From Clostridia bacterium (lineage in GTDB: Bacteria > Bacillota > Clostridia > Lachnospirales > Anaerotignaceae): 56,966 bases of DNA. This document shows, piece by piece, positions 1 to 7,492 of this stretch (its first letter is position 1; every line of letters begins with the position of its first letter). A program made the translations under genes and the position numbers. Where the stretch lies: NCBI GenBank assembly GCA_022651385.1, contig JALCQR010000003.1, forward strand, positions 1 through 56,966, given 5' to 3'. The notes under the pieces are model-generated. The model had not been told where the DNA came from. It did no database searches and saw nothing but the letters and a program-made list of their open reading frames with translations.

Positions 1-123
1 AACCCATCTTGTAACATGTGTTTTGCCGGTTCCTAAAATATGCGCACTTTGCCTGTAAGACATACCGTCATTAATAACCCTTAAAACTGCTTCCAGTTTT
101 TCTTCATAAGAATACTTTGACAA
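1..123 (-). CDS. IS3-like transposase OrfA, partial (N-terminal end only)
   Basis: This frame runs off the left edge of the window. It begins at a TTG codon at 121-123, preceded by a GGAGGTG ribosome-binding site at about 130-136. The visible 41 residues start MSKYSYEEKLEAVLRVINDG and continue with SYRQSAHILGTGKTHVTRW. That is the N-terminal helix-turn-helix layout of IS3-family OrfA proteins, in which a basic EEKL..V segment is followed by a second helix in the S.R..A..LG pattern. OrfA proteins bind the element ends. The DDE catalytic domain (OrfB) would lie outside the window. Family assignment rests on a short stretch, so another HTH-containing transposase is possible. Confidence 0.7.
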   Translation of the reverse strand, partial: MSKYSYEEKLEAVLRVINDGMSYRQSAHILGTGKTHVTRWV

Positions 124-135
124 AAAAATGCACCT

Positions 136-166
136 CCAAATGTTAGATATTTTGTCTAACATTTGG
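136..166. promoter_or_regulatory. Perfect 12-bp inverted repeat in the IS leader
   Basis: CCAAATGTTAGA at 136-147 is the exact reverse complement of TCTAACATTTGG at 155-166, around a 7-base loop. With one bulged base the pairing extends outwards to about 130 and 171. One arm contains bases of the transposase ribosome-binding site, so the hairpin could limit translation, or the palindrome could be an operator or part of the terminal inverted repeat. Confidence 0.5.
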
Positions 167-218
167 GGTGCACTTCAAATGGCGTCCCTTTTTGTATAAT
201 GCTATTTTTATTTGACTT

Positions 219-989
219 TTATAACTTTATATTTATGTACTGACCTTTTTCTTTATTGCTATATATTTGATAATTGTTTTGTGATTTATTATTTGCATCA
301 TTGTTTTTTTCAGTGTGTTTTTCATATTCCGAATTTGTCAAATAATTTTTCTGATTAACGCTACATTGGTCATCTTCATTATCTCGGGATTCATCATTGT
401 CTTTTGCATTCTCAATTTTTTTATTGCTGTCGGAAAGTTTGGATATCATATTGGATGAAACAATATTAACTTGTGCATTCGTATCTGCAAGCTCTGACTC
501 TTTAATGTCTGTGGATTTGCCCATCGCGCTATTAAATTGTATTTCACTCTTTAATGTGTTGACTTTTCCGTCCAAATTGGTTTTTACAGAATGTGCTGTA
601 GATGCCTGCTTCATAGAAACACCGGCATTTATAAGGCCCTGCATGGTAGAATTTTCAATAACATCATAATTCTGTGTCTCTTTTTTTCCTGTAGCTGAAT
701 TTGCCTGAGAATTGTCAGTTAATTTTGCGCTATTTTCTTGCATAATTGCCATTCTTCGCTGCGCAGCCTGTTTATTTAAGTCTTGAAGCTGCTGCTGCAG
801 TTCCTTTTGCATAATCATTTTTTCCTCTGGGCTCATTTTATCATTATCAGCAAGATTTTGCAGTTTCTTCTGCACATCTTCTATTTGTTTTTGAATAGAC
901 TTAAGACAGCTGTCCTGATTTATATTGCTTTTATTCTGCGCTTTACTAAAATTGGCAGAGTTTACCCCTATTCCATTTGTAATTAACAT
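219..989 (-). CDS. FlxA-like coiled-coil protein
   Basis: A 256-residue protein rich in Asn, Gln, Ser and Lys with no membrane segment or signal peptide. Residues about 28-80 form a heptad-like region with QKQIEDVQKKLQNL, then SPEEKMIMQKELQQQLQDLN. This is the pattern of the FlxA-like family: a coiled coil, a short linker, EEK and a second coil ending in LN.Q. The rest is low-complexity and polar. In Escherichia coli, flxA belongs to the flagellar regulon and its molecular role is unknown. Translation starts at ATG 987-989 behind AAGGGGAG. A flagellar-sigma-like promoter lies just upstream. No other flagellar gene is present in the window, and the gene sits directly beside an IS end. The family call is moderately sure; the function is unknown. 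Confidence 0.6.
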   Translation of the reverse strand: MLITNGIGVNSANFSKAQNKSNINQDSCLKSIQKQIEDVQKKLQNLADNDKMSPEEKMIMQKELQQQLQDLNKQAAQRRMAIMQENSAKLTDNSQANSATGKKETQNYDVIENSTMQGLINAGVSMKQASTAHSVKTNLDGKVNTLKSEIQFNSAMGKSTDIKESELADTNAQVNIVSSNMISKLSDSNKKIENAKDNDESRDNEDDQCSVNQKNYLTNSEYEKHTEKNNDANNKSQNNYQIYSNKEKGQYINIKL

Positions 990-1036
990 AATAATCTCCC
1001 CTTCAATGCTAATTCTTTTATATATTCCTTATTATT

Positions 1037-1063
1037 AAATCGGATAATAAAAAAAAATCTTTA
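1037..1063 (-). promoter_or_regulatory. Candidate sigma-D/FliA-type promoter of the flxA-like gene
   Basis: On the minus strand TAAA (1060-1063) is followed after exactly 15 bases by TCCGATTT (1037-1044). The flagellar sigma consensus is TAAA-N15-GCCGATAA. The -35 box and spacing are perfect, and the -10 box matches 5 of 8 positions including the CCGAT core. The start codon is about 48 bases downstream. Confidence 0.45.
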
Positions 1064-1090
1064 GTATTTTTCATATATTCTTCATATTTA

Positions 1091-1134
1091 AGCACTAAAA
1101 AAGCATCTATCAGATTAGATGCTTTTTTAGTGCT
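1091..1134. terminator. Strong hairpin between gpsA and the flxA-like gene
   Basis: AGCACTAAAAAAGCATCTA (1091-1109) pairs perfectly with 1116-1134 around a 6-base loop, giving 19 base pairs. The plus side is followed by ATTTTTT. The minus side, downstream of gpsA, has only the AT-rich TAAATATGAA. It is probably the end of the rnhB-to-gpsA operon, but the U-tract favours the plus direction. Confidence 0.6.
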
Positions 1135-1146
1135 ATTTTTTAACCA

Positions 1147-2142
1147 TCAATAAATTTCTTCTTTTCCGTCGCGGTTCATAAGCTCAACAACGCCCTCACG
1201 CACATCCTGGCCCTCAAAGAGCACTTTGTTAACAGTTTCTGTAATAGGCATCTCCACGTTGTATTCTTTAGCAAGATCATAAGCCGCTTTTGCTGTATTT
1301 ACACCTTCTACAACCATATGCACCTCTTTAAGCGTATTTTTTAGAGATGTTCCCTTCCCCAAAAGTATTCCTGCACGTCTGTTTCTTGAGTGCATACTTG
1401 TACATGTTACAATTAAATCTCCCATTCCTGAAAGTCCGTTAAAAGTAAGCGGATTTCCTCCCATTTTAACACCGAGTCTTGCTATTTCCGCAAGTCCTCT
1501 TGTCATAAGAGCCGCTTTTGTATTATCTCCAAAACCAAGGCCGTCATTTGCTCCTGCTGCAAGAGCAATTACGTTTTTAAGGGCAGCACCTATTTCAATA
1601 CCTATTTCATCAGAGTTTGTATAAATCCTGAATGTTGGATTCATAAACTCACTTTGAATCATTTTTGCCACATTCATATCGTCACAAGATACAACACATG
1701 CAGTAGGTATGCCTTTTCCAACTTCTTCAGCATGGCTTGGTCCTACCATTGTACATACTTTACATTGAGGAATACATTCCCTTATTACCTGTGAAAGACG
1801 TAAAAGGCTCCCTCTTTCAAGCCCTTTTGCCACATTTACTATTACCTGCTCCGGTTTAAGAAAAGGTGAAAAAAGCTCCATGTTTTCTCTTACAAACTTC
1901 GACGGTATCGCCATTATAACTATATCAGCACCGCCAACTGCTTTTAGTCTGTCGTTTTCTGTTATTATACTTTCGTTTATCTTTATTCCCGGAAGATATT
2001 CTTTGTTTTCATGCTCTGCTCTAATTTTTTCGGCTTCTTCTTTTCTTCTTGACCACAGTTTAACCTCATGTCCATATTTATCAAGCATTACAGCCAATGC
2101 CGTACCCCAGCTTCCAGAACCCACAACAGTCACTTTTTTCAT
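1147..2142 (-). CDS. gpsA: NAD(P)H-dependent glycerol-3-phosphate dehydrogenase
   Basis: Reduces dihydroxyacetone phosphate to sn-glycerol 3-phosphate in the cytoplasm, supplying the backbone for phospholipid synthesis. The 331-residue length is normal for GpsA. An N-terminal Rossmann motif GSGSWGTAL lies at residues 8-16. VGPSHAEE lies mid-protein. The catalytic-domain segment GAALKNVIALAAG holds the family's active-site lysine, and the LSGMGDLIVTCTS and SRNR segments are typical. It starts at ATG 2142 behind GGAGG. It is the last gene of the rnhB-yraN-pgeF-DUF512-der-plsY-gpsA run. It directly follows plsY, whose enzyme acylates the product, so the two make the first two steps of phosphatidic acid synthesis. 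A long hairpin follows the stop. Confidence 0.97.
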   Translation of the reverse strand: MKKVTVVGSGSWGTALAVMLDKYGHEVKLWSRRKEEAEKIRAEHENKEYLPGIKINESIITENDRLKAVGGADIVIMAIPSKFVRENMELFSPFLKPEQVIVNVAKGLERGSLLRLSQVIRECIPQCKVCTMVGPSHAEEVGKGIPTACVVSCDDMNVAKMIQSEFMNPTFRIYTNSDEIGIEIGAALKNVIALAAGANDGLGFGDNTKAALMTRGLAEIARLGVKMGGNPLTFNGLSGMGDLIVTCTSMHSRNRRAGILLGKGTSLKNTLKEVHMVVEGVNTAKAAYDLAKEYNVEMPITETVNKVLFEGQDVREGVVELMNRDGKEEIY

Positions 2143-2160
2143 ATTATGTAATCCTCCGTA

Positions 2161-2760
2161 CTATTTTTTACTAAATACCGCATTTTCATTTCCGTTTATT
2201 ATTCTTACAATGTTGCCTTTGTGCTTTACCACGGCAATAACCGCCATAATTAATGTCACAATTGTTATTTCATAGTTAACTGCACATAAAAAGCACATTA
2301 TAGGAATGGAAATCACAAATGCCAACGAACCCATTGACACATATCCTTTGATTTTCAGACCAATTGCTCCTATTATTGTAGATATTACCGCCGCAACAGG
2401 GTTTACAAATGCAAATATACAGGCATTCATCCCCAAAGATGAAGCTATTCCCTTTCCGCCTTTGAATTTCAAATAAAACGGAAAGTCATGGCCAAGCATT
2501 ACTCCCAAAGACGCATATATGCCTGCTACATTGCTTTTATATATTGCATAGCAAATACAAAACGCAACTATTCCTTTTACAACATCGCATAAAAACGTAA
2601 CGGCACCGGCTTTTTTACCTAAAACCCGCAAGGCATTTGTTGTACCTAAATTTCCGCTGCCATATTTTCTTATATCTTTTTTCATGGCCATGCTTACAAA
2701 ATATGCTGTTTGAATACAGCCTAAACAATATCCTATCAATATACAAATTATCCTGAACAC
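2161..2760 (-). CDS. plsY: Acyl-phosphate:glycerol-3-phosphate acyltransferase PlsY
   Basis: An integral membrane enzyme that moves an acyl group from acyl phosphate to glycerol 3-phosphate, forming lysophosphatidic acid. The 199 residues contain about five hydrophobic segments and all three PlsY signature loops: GSGNLGTTNALRVLGKKAG (34-52), KFKGGKGIASSLG in the middle, and VKHKGNIVRI near the C-terminus. The length is typical. The start codon is GTG at 2758-2760, two bases after the der stop codon. It lies between der and gpsA in the same orientation, and gpsA makes its substrate. Confidence 0.96.
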   Translation of the reverse strand: MFRIICILIGYCLGCIQTAYFVSMAMKKDIRKYGSGNLGTTNALRVLGKKAGAVTFLCDVVKGIVAFCICYAIYKSNVAGIYASLGVMLGHDFPFYLKFKGGKGIASSLGMNACIFAFVNPVAAVISTIIGAIGLKIKGYVSMGSLAFVISIPIMCFLCAVNYEITIVTLIMAVIAVVKHKGNIVRIINGNENAVFSKK

Positions 2761-2762
2761 CT

Positions 2763-4082
2763 TTAGTCTTTCCTTTCACGAACAACAAAATGTATAGGAG
2801 TGCCTACAAAACCGAAATTATCTCTCAGCTGATTTTCAATATACCTTCTGTATGAGAAGTGAAGCAGTTCTCTGTTATTTACAAAAAGTACAAATGTAGG
2901 CGGCTTTACAGTAGCCTGCGTAATATAATAAATCCTTAGCTGTCTGCCCTTGTCACTTGGCGGCTGCTGCATTGCCATTGCATCTATAAGCACATCGTTT
3001 AACACACCTGTGCTAATTCTGAGGTTATTGTTTTCTCTTACAGCTTTAATGGTATCAATGAGTTTATTAAGTCTTTGTCCGGTTTTGGCTGAAATAAATA
3101 CCTTAGGGGCATATGACATATAACTTAACTCATTTGCAATGTTTTTTAAAAATTCATTCATGGTTTTGTCGTTTTTTTCAACATCATCCCACTTATTAAC
3201 TGCTATTACAGTAGCTTTTCCTCTCTCATGAGCTATTCCGGCAATCTTTGAATCCTGATCCGTAACACCCTCATTTGCATCAATAACAAGTACAGCCACG
3301 TCACATCTTTCCACCGCTGCAACAGCTCTTATTATACTATAACGCTCAATATCTTCTTTAATTCTGCTTTTTCTTCTCATGCCGGCTGTGTCTATAAAGA
3401 CATATTTCTGTCCGTCTATCTCTATTTCAGTATCAATAGCGTCGCGTGTTGTACCCGCTATATCGCTTACAATCAGCCTGTTCTCTCCAAGGATTTTATT
3501 TATAAGAGATGATTTGCCAACATTTGGTTTGCCTATAATAGCTACTCTTATTTTGTCTTCTTCTTTATCTTCTTCAGAATCATCAGGAAAATACTTAACA
3601 ACTTCATCCAGCATATCGCCGATGCCAAGCATATTAACAGATGAAACAGGAATAGGATCTCCCATTCCCAATGAATAAAACTCATATACATCAAGACTCA
3701 TTTTTGTCATGTCGTCAACCTTATTTACAGCAAGCACGACGGGTTTTTTGGCACGTCTTAATATATTTGCAACTTTTGTATCGGCGTCTGTAACTCCCTG
3801 TCTTACATCAGTTACAAAAATAATTATATCCGCCGTCTCTATAGCAATTTCCGCCTGAGTCAAAATATGTTTTAAAATAACATCATCGGCATTAGGCTCC
3901 ATACCGCCTGTATCAATTAAAGTAAATCTTTGCCCAAGCCAATCTGTTTCTGCATAAATTCTGTCTCTTGTAACACCGGGCGTATCTTTTACAATTGATA
4001 TTCTCTCGCCCGCTATTTTATTAAAAAGCGTTGATTTACCAACATTTGGCCTTCCAACGACAGCAACTATCGGTTTGCTCAT
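2763..4082 (-). CDS. der: Ribosome assembly GTPase Der (EngA)
   Basis: A tandem-domain GTPase needed for 50S subunit maturation. The first G domain shows GRPNVGKS, DTPGVTRD, DTGG and NKVD. The second shows GKPNVGKS, DIAGTTRD, DTAG and NKWD. A C-terminal KH-like domain follows, ending in the family-typical GTPIHFVVRERK. I chose the ATG at 4080-4082 (439 residues) because TAAGGAGG sits at the right distance upstream and the protein then begins MSKPIVAVVGRPNVGKS. A longer in-frame start 39 bases upstream would overlap the preceding gene and lacks a ribosome-binding site. The Shine-Dalgarno site overlaps the stop codon of the DUF512 gene, suggesting translational coupling. Confidence 0.97.
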   Translation of the reverse strand: MSKPIVAVVGRPNVGKSTLFNKIAGERISIVKDTPGVTRDRIYAETDWLGQRFTLIDTGGMEPNADDVILKHILTQAEIAIETADIIIFVTDVRQGVTDADTKVANILRRAKKPVVLAVNKVDDMTKMSLDVYEFYSLGMGDPIPVSSVNMLGIGDMLDEVVKYFPDDSEEDKEEDKIRVAIIGKPNVGKSSLINKILGENRLIVSDIAGTTRDAIDTEIEIDGQKYVFIDTAGMRRKSRIKEDIERYSIIRAVAAVERCDVAVLVIDANEGVTDQDSKIAGIAHERGKATVIAVNKWDDVEKNDKTMNEFLKNIANELSYMSYAPKVFISAKTGQRLNKLIDTIKAVRENNNLRISTGVLNDVLIDAMAMQQPPSDKGRQLRIYYITQATVKPPTFVLFVNNRELLHFSYRRYIENQLRDNFGFVGTPIHFVVRERKD

Positions 4083-4092
4083 CTTTTCCTCC

Positions 4093-5403
4093 TTAGTCGA
4101 TAATGGCTTTGATAAAATCACTGCCGCTATCTCCCGTTATACGTATTTTTATGTTAAGATTCTTTTCAATATCAGAAATATCCATATCATCAAGCAGCAC
4201 TGTTTCACCGCTTCTTAAAAGATTTTTCGGCAGACAAAGAAATTCTCCCAGGTCTTTGCCTGTAAGCTGTTTAATTATATCCCGTCCTGTAAGAAGTCCT
4301 GAAACGGAAATTTTACCGCCAAAAAAATCATTATTTATAGCATACACATTTATTTTAAGCCCATTAAATTTTTCTTCAAGACTTTTGGACAATTTTTTTA
4401 TAAATTCATAAGCCGCCGTGCCTGTTGCCAACGAAACCTTACGCTTTATATTTTTGCTTTTAATTCCGGATAAATACTCATTAAACTCATTTTCCATAAG
4501 TGAAATCATACCAACGCCGTTTTCAATCTGGGGAAAGTCCTCATATTCCTCACATTTTGGAAATTTCATTTGTGCGTTGAGATAAAATTCATCGGCTATA
4601 AACACAAAAGAGCTTCCAATTTCTTTTTTTAACTTTTTCTGCCATTTTGTTATAAGCTTAATAACATCTCGGCTGCTTTCTTTATCAAAAGGAGTCATGG
4701 GATAAAGTCCGCTCCGGTATCTTGTAAGTCCAATAGGCACAACAGACAAGCTTTGTCCGTGAGGATAATATCTTGAAAGGTCGCTTATTGATTTGTCAAG
4801 AACTTTTCCGTCGTTAATTCCGCGGCACAACACTATCTGAAAATTCATCTCAATTCCGGCTTTTGCCAGCATGTCAAGTTTTTCCATAAGCTGGTCTGCA
4901 AAACGATTATTGAGCATTTTTTTTCTAAGTTCCATATCGGTTGTATGAACAGATACATTTATAGGCGATAAATGATAAAAAACAATTCTCTCAAGGTCTT
5001 CATTTTTCATATTAGTAAGAGTTACATAATTGCCCTGAAGAAATGAAAGTCTTGAGTCGTCGTCTTTAAAATACAGAGTTTTTCTCATTCCTTTTGGAAG
5101 CTGGTCTATAAAACAAAATATACATTTGTTTCGGCAGCTTTTGGCATCGTCCATTAATCCGCTTTCAAATATTATACCGAGGTCCTCATCATAATCTTTT
5201 TCTATTTCGGCTGTACATTCTTCTCCCTGTTTTGTTTTTATTCCTACCTCGATATATTCATCCTGAATTAAATACCTATAATCAAATACATCAAGCACAG
5301 GTTTTCCGTTTATAGACATAAGTATGTCTCCGGGCTCAATTCCAAGCTCTTCGGCTATGCTGTTTTTTTCAATTTTAACAATTACATTTTCTTTAAACTT
5401 CAC
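4093..5403 (-). CDS. PDZ, radical SAM and DUF512 protein
   Basis: A 436-residue protein. An N-terminal PDZ-like domain (residues 1-65) has IAEELGIEPGDILMSINGKP. It is followed by CRNKCIFCFIDQLPKG, a CxxxCxxC iron-sulfur motif of the radical SAM type, and then by the C-terminal DUF512 region with the FFGGKISVSGLLTG and LLRSGETVLLDD segments. This family is widespread in Clostridia and often lies immediately upstream of der, as here; its reaction is not established. The start codon is GTG at 5401-5403 behind AAAGGAG, one base after the pgeF stop. The link to der suggests a role around ribosomes or translation, which is inference from context only. Confidence 0.88.
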   Translation of the reverse strand: MKFKENVIVKIEKNSIAEELGIEPGDILMSINGKPVLDVFDYRYLIQDEYIEVGIKTKQGEECTAEIEKDYDEDLGIIFESGLMDDAKSCRNKCIFCFIDQLPKGMRKTLYFKDDDSRLSFLQGNYVTLTNMKNEDLERIVFYHLSPINVSVHTTDMELRKKMLNNRFADQLMEKLDMLAKAGIEMNFQIVLCRGINDGKVLDKSISDLSRYYPHGQSLSVVPIGLTRYRSGLYPMTPFDKESSRDVIKLITKWQKKLKKEIGSSFVFIADEFYLNAQMKFPKCEEYEDFPQIENGVGMISLMENEFNEYLSGIKSKNIKRKVSLATGTAAYEFIKKLSKSLEEKFNGLKINVYAINNDFFGGKISVSGLLTGRDIIKQLTGKDLGEFLCLPKNLLRSGETVLLDDMDISDIEKNLNIKIRITGDSGSDFIKAIID

Positions 5404-5404
5404 C

Positions 5405-6208
5405 TTAAAACTCCTTTAGCATAAGGTATGCAGCCATGCTTCCTCTGTTATTTCCCATATTTCTGTGAGAATAAAAAAGCTCAGGAGAACATTTTGTACA
5501 CAAGTTTGTAACTTCAATATTTTTTTCAGGTATGCCTGCTTCTTCCATAAGTTTTTTGTTAACGCCCCAAAGGTCAATTTTGTATCTGTCTTTGTCATTT
5601 TCATCATTAAATATAAAATCATTCGTAAAATCAATATTTTTACGAAATTCTTTTACAACAGGCTCGTCTACCTGAAAACAGCATTTACCAATTGAAGGTC
5701 CGATTGCGGCAATAATATCCTGAGGATTGCATCCGTATGTATCAGTCATTTTTTTAACCGTGGCCTCGGCCATACGCGCCGCCGTACCGCGCCATCCGGC
5801 ATGAGACAAAGCTATAACTTTCTTTTTTACGTCAAGAAAGTAAAGCGGCACACAATCGGCATGAAATGTACATAATACAACGCATGGCTCATCTGTTACA
5901 TATCCGTCATAACCGCATATATCACATCCGCAGTCCTTTTTCCCCACGTTCAGCACATGCGTTTTATGTATCTGTTTTCCGCATACAATATTTTTAGGAT
6001 TAAAACCCACGGCATTTGAAAGCCTTTTTAAGTTTTCGTCTACGTTTTCTTTTTTGTCGCCTCTTGTGTAGCTTATATTAAGGCTCTCGTAAACTCCTTT
6101 GCTCACACCGCCTATGCGGGTTGAAAAGCAGTGATTTACAAGACCTGAATTTTCAAGATTTTCAAACACACAGTACTTTATATTATTTTTTTCCTCAATA
6201 TGCAACAA
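5405..6208 (-). CDS. pgeF: Purine nucleoside phosphorylase / laccase-domain protein (PgeF, YfiH family)
   Basis: A 267-residue protein of the multicopper-oxidase-like laccase domain family (DUF152, YfiH). Members of the family have been shown to act as zinc-dependent purine nucleoside phosphorylases and adenosine deaminases, and the E. coli member is linked to peptidoglycan editing. The metal-binding pattern is visible: an N-terminal histidine in NHCFSTRIGG, a cysteine in TFHADCVPL, and a histidine in SHAGWRGTA. The start is TTG at 6206-6208; a second TTG follows at once, and GGGAG lies upstream inside the end of yraN. It sits in the rnhB-gpsA operon, one base before the DUF512 gene. Family membership is sure; the physiological substrate here is not. 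Confidence 0.9.
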   Translation of the reverse strand: MLHIEEKNNIKYCVFENLENSGLVNHCFSTRIGGVSKGVYESLNISYTRGDKKENVDENLKRLSNAVGFNPKNIVCGKQIHKTHVLNVGKKDCGCDICGYDGYVTDEPCVVLCTFHADCVPLYFLDVKKKVIALSHAGWRGTAARMAEATVKKMTDTYGCNPQDIIAAIGPSIGKCCFQVDEPVVKEFRKNIDFTNDFIFNDENDKDRYKIDLWGVNKKLMEEAGIPEKNIEVTNLCTKCSPELFYSHRNMGNNRGSMAAYLMLKEF

Positions 6209-6211
6209 TAT

Positions 6212-6574
6212 TCACTCCCAAAAAGCATTTTCTATATGCCTTATATAAATCTTTTCAAGCACAAGAATTTCTATTACATCAAATCTAAATTCAAAATTAG
6301 ATTTATTTTCTTCAGATATAAAATTTTTAGCAGTCTCAATTATTTTCATTTGTTTTCTGGCGTCCACAGCCTCCGACGGCATACCGTTTTGAGTTCCGTA
6401 TCTTAATTTAACTTCTACAAATACTATCAAGTTATCTTTTTTAGCTATTATGTCTATCTCGCCGTCGCGTTTTCTATAATTTCTCTTTACAATCTCATAA
6501 CCCTTTTTTACAAGCTCCCGTGCCGCCAGTCTTTCACCAAAATCGCCCTTTGCCTTATTTTTATCTTTAGACAT
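6212..6574 (-). CDS. yraN: YraN/UPF0102 endonuclease-fold protein
   Basis: A 120-residue cytoplasmic protein with a restriction-endonuclease-like fold. The family signature is clear: GERLAARELVKKGYEIVKRN, then a GEIDIIA motif, then VFVEVKLR, so the acidic and lysine positions expected for the E-D-EVK nuclease core are present. Its function is unknown. Across bacteria it is frequently beside rnhB, as here, and its start overlaps the rnhB stop by 8 bases. A role in DNA or RNA processing is a guess from fold and neighbour. Confidence 0.9.
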   Translation of the reverse strand: MSKDKNKAKGDFGERLAARELVKKGYEIVKRNYRKRDGEIDIIAKKDNLIVFVEVKLRYGTQNGMPSEAVDARKQMKIIETAKNFISEENKSNFEFRFDVIEILVLEKIYIRHIENAFWE

Positions 6575-7343
6575 TTAAAGCACCTGTATATTTTTTCACA
6601 AAGCTTCTTCTATGTATAGGACATATACCATTTTTAATTATGGCGTCAATATGAGCTTTTGTGCCGTAGCCTTTGTTTTCGGCAAAATCATATCCCGGAT
6701 ATATTTTGTCGTATTCAGTCATCATTCTGTCTCTGTACACCTTAGCGATAATGCTTGCTGCACCTATCGAAATACTTTTTGCGTCACCTTTTATAATGCC
6801 TTTTTGCTTTATATTTATATCGGGTATTGTAAGTGCGTCAATAAGCACAAAATCAGGTTTAATCTTTAGTCCGTCTACTGCAATGCTCATTGCCTTTTTT
6901 GTTGCCTGAAGTATATTTAACTCATCTATTTCCTCATGCGACACTACGCCGAAAGAATACGCCAAAGCCCTGTTTATAATTTCATCATAAAGCTGTTCTC
7001 TTCTGGCAGCCGTAAGCTTTTTGGAGTCATTTATTCCCTCAATAAGGTCGCCTTCTTTTAAAATAACGGCAGCCGTTACAACAGGGCCGGCAAAAGGCCC
7101 TCTGCCAACCTCGTCTACACCGGCAACAAATTTGTATCCGGCACTATGACATTGATTTTCATAAAAGCACAACTTTTTAAGACGTTCCTGTTCAAAATAA
7201 AAACCGTCATATCGCTTTTTGGCCGACTCAATCAATTTAATTACGCCTTTTCTTTCATCAGCTTCAAATTTAGTTATTATCTGCGGTATGTCTTCAATAC
7301 ACGCACTTTCAACTATATTTTTAATTTCATTAATACTTTCCAA
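6567..7343 (-). CDS. rnhB: Ribonuclease HII
   Basis: Cleaves RNA in RNA-DNA hybrids and removes single ribonucleotides misincorporated into DNA. It has an N-terminal helical extension as in Bacillus RnhB, then the catalytic VDEVGRGPFAGPVVTAA segment (first acidic pair near residues 77-78 of the chosen start), GDAKSISIGAASIIAKVYRD, and YPGYDFAENKGYGTKAH. I place the start at TTG 7341-7343 (258 residues). The sigma-A-like promoter at 7381-7409 predicts transcription from about 7374, which would leave the longer ATG start (7373) without a leader. AAGGCGG lies 11 bases before the TTG. It is the first gene of a seven-gene operon. Confidence 0.93.
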   Translation of the reverse strand: MESINEIKNIVESACIEDIPQIITKFEADERKGVIKLIESAKKRYDGFYFEQERLKKLCFYENQCHSAGYKFVAGVDEVGRGPFAGPVVTAAVILKEGDLIEGINDSKKLTAARREQLYDEIINRALAYSFGVVSHEEIDELNILQATKKAMSIAVDGLKIKPDFVLIDALTIPDINIKQKGIIKGDAKSISIGAASIIAKVYRDRMMTEYDKIYPGYDFAENKGYGTKAHIDAIIKNGICPIHRRSFVKKYTGALNV

Positions 7344-7380
7344 TTTAAACAGCACCGCCTTAAATATAACCATAATTTAA

Positions 7381-7409
7381 AGTATACACACATTTATATA
7401 TATTGTCTA
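7381..7409 (-). promoter_or_regulatory. Sigma-A promoter of the rnhB-to-gpsA operon
   Basis: TAGACA (7404-7409), a 17-base spacer and TATACT (7381-7386) on the minus strand. The predicted transcription start is near 7374. Confidence 0.75.
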
Positions 7410-7451
7410 CATTAAAAACAAACAGGTTTTATATTTACTTATTATCGCAAA

Positions 7452-7486
7452 AAACCCATATCTCCGAAAACAGAGAATATGGGTTT
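7452..7486 (-). terminator. Rho-independent terminator of rnjA
   Basis: On the minus strand AAACCCATAT, then GAG/CTC with one bulge and an 8-base loop, then ATATGGGTTT followed by a run of T (7447-7451). It lies 7 bases beyond the RNase J stop codon. Confidence 0.85.
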
Positions 7487-7492
7487 CAAAAT

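Larger units (their letters stand above)
1..177 (-). mobile_element. End of an IS3-like insertion sequence
   Basis: The partial transposase, its ribosome-binding site and a palindromic leader lie within this stretch. The element end is probably at about 177, where the minus strand reads TGAAGTGCACCCC. The exact terminus and target duplication cannot be fixed because the other end is outside the window. Confidence 0.55.

Noticed and set aside
397-669. A 90-codon plus-strand frame opposite the FlxA-like gene
   Set aside because: It is antisense to a gene with a family match and has no ribosome-binding site; it reads as hydrophobic shadow sequence.
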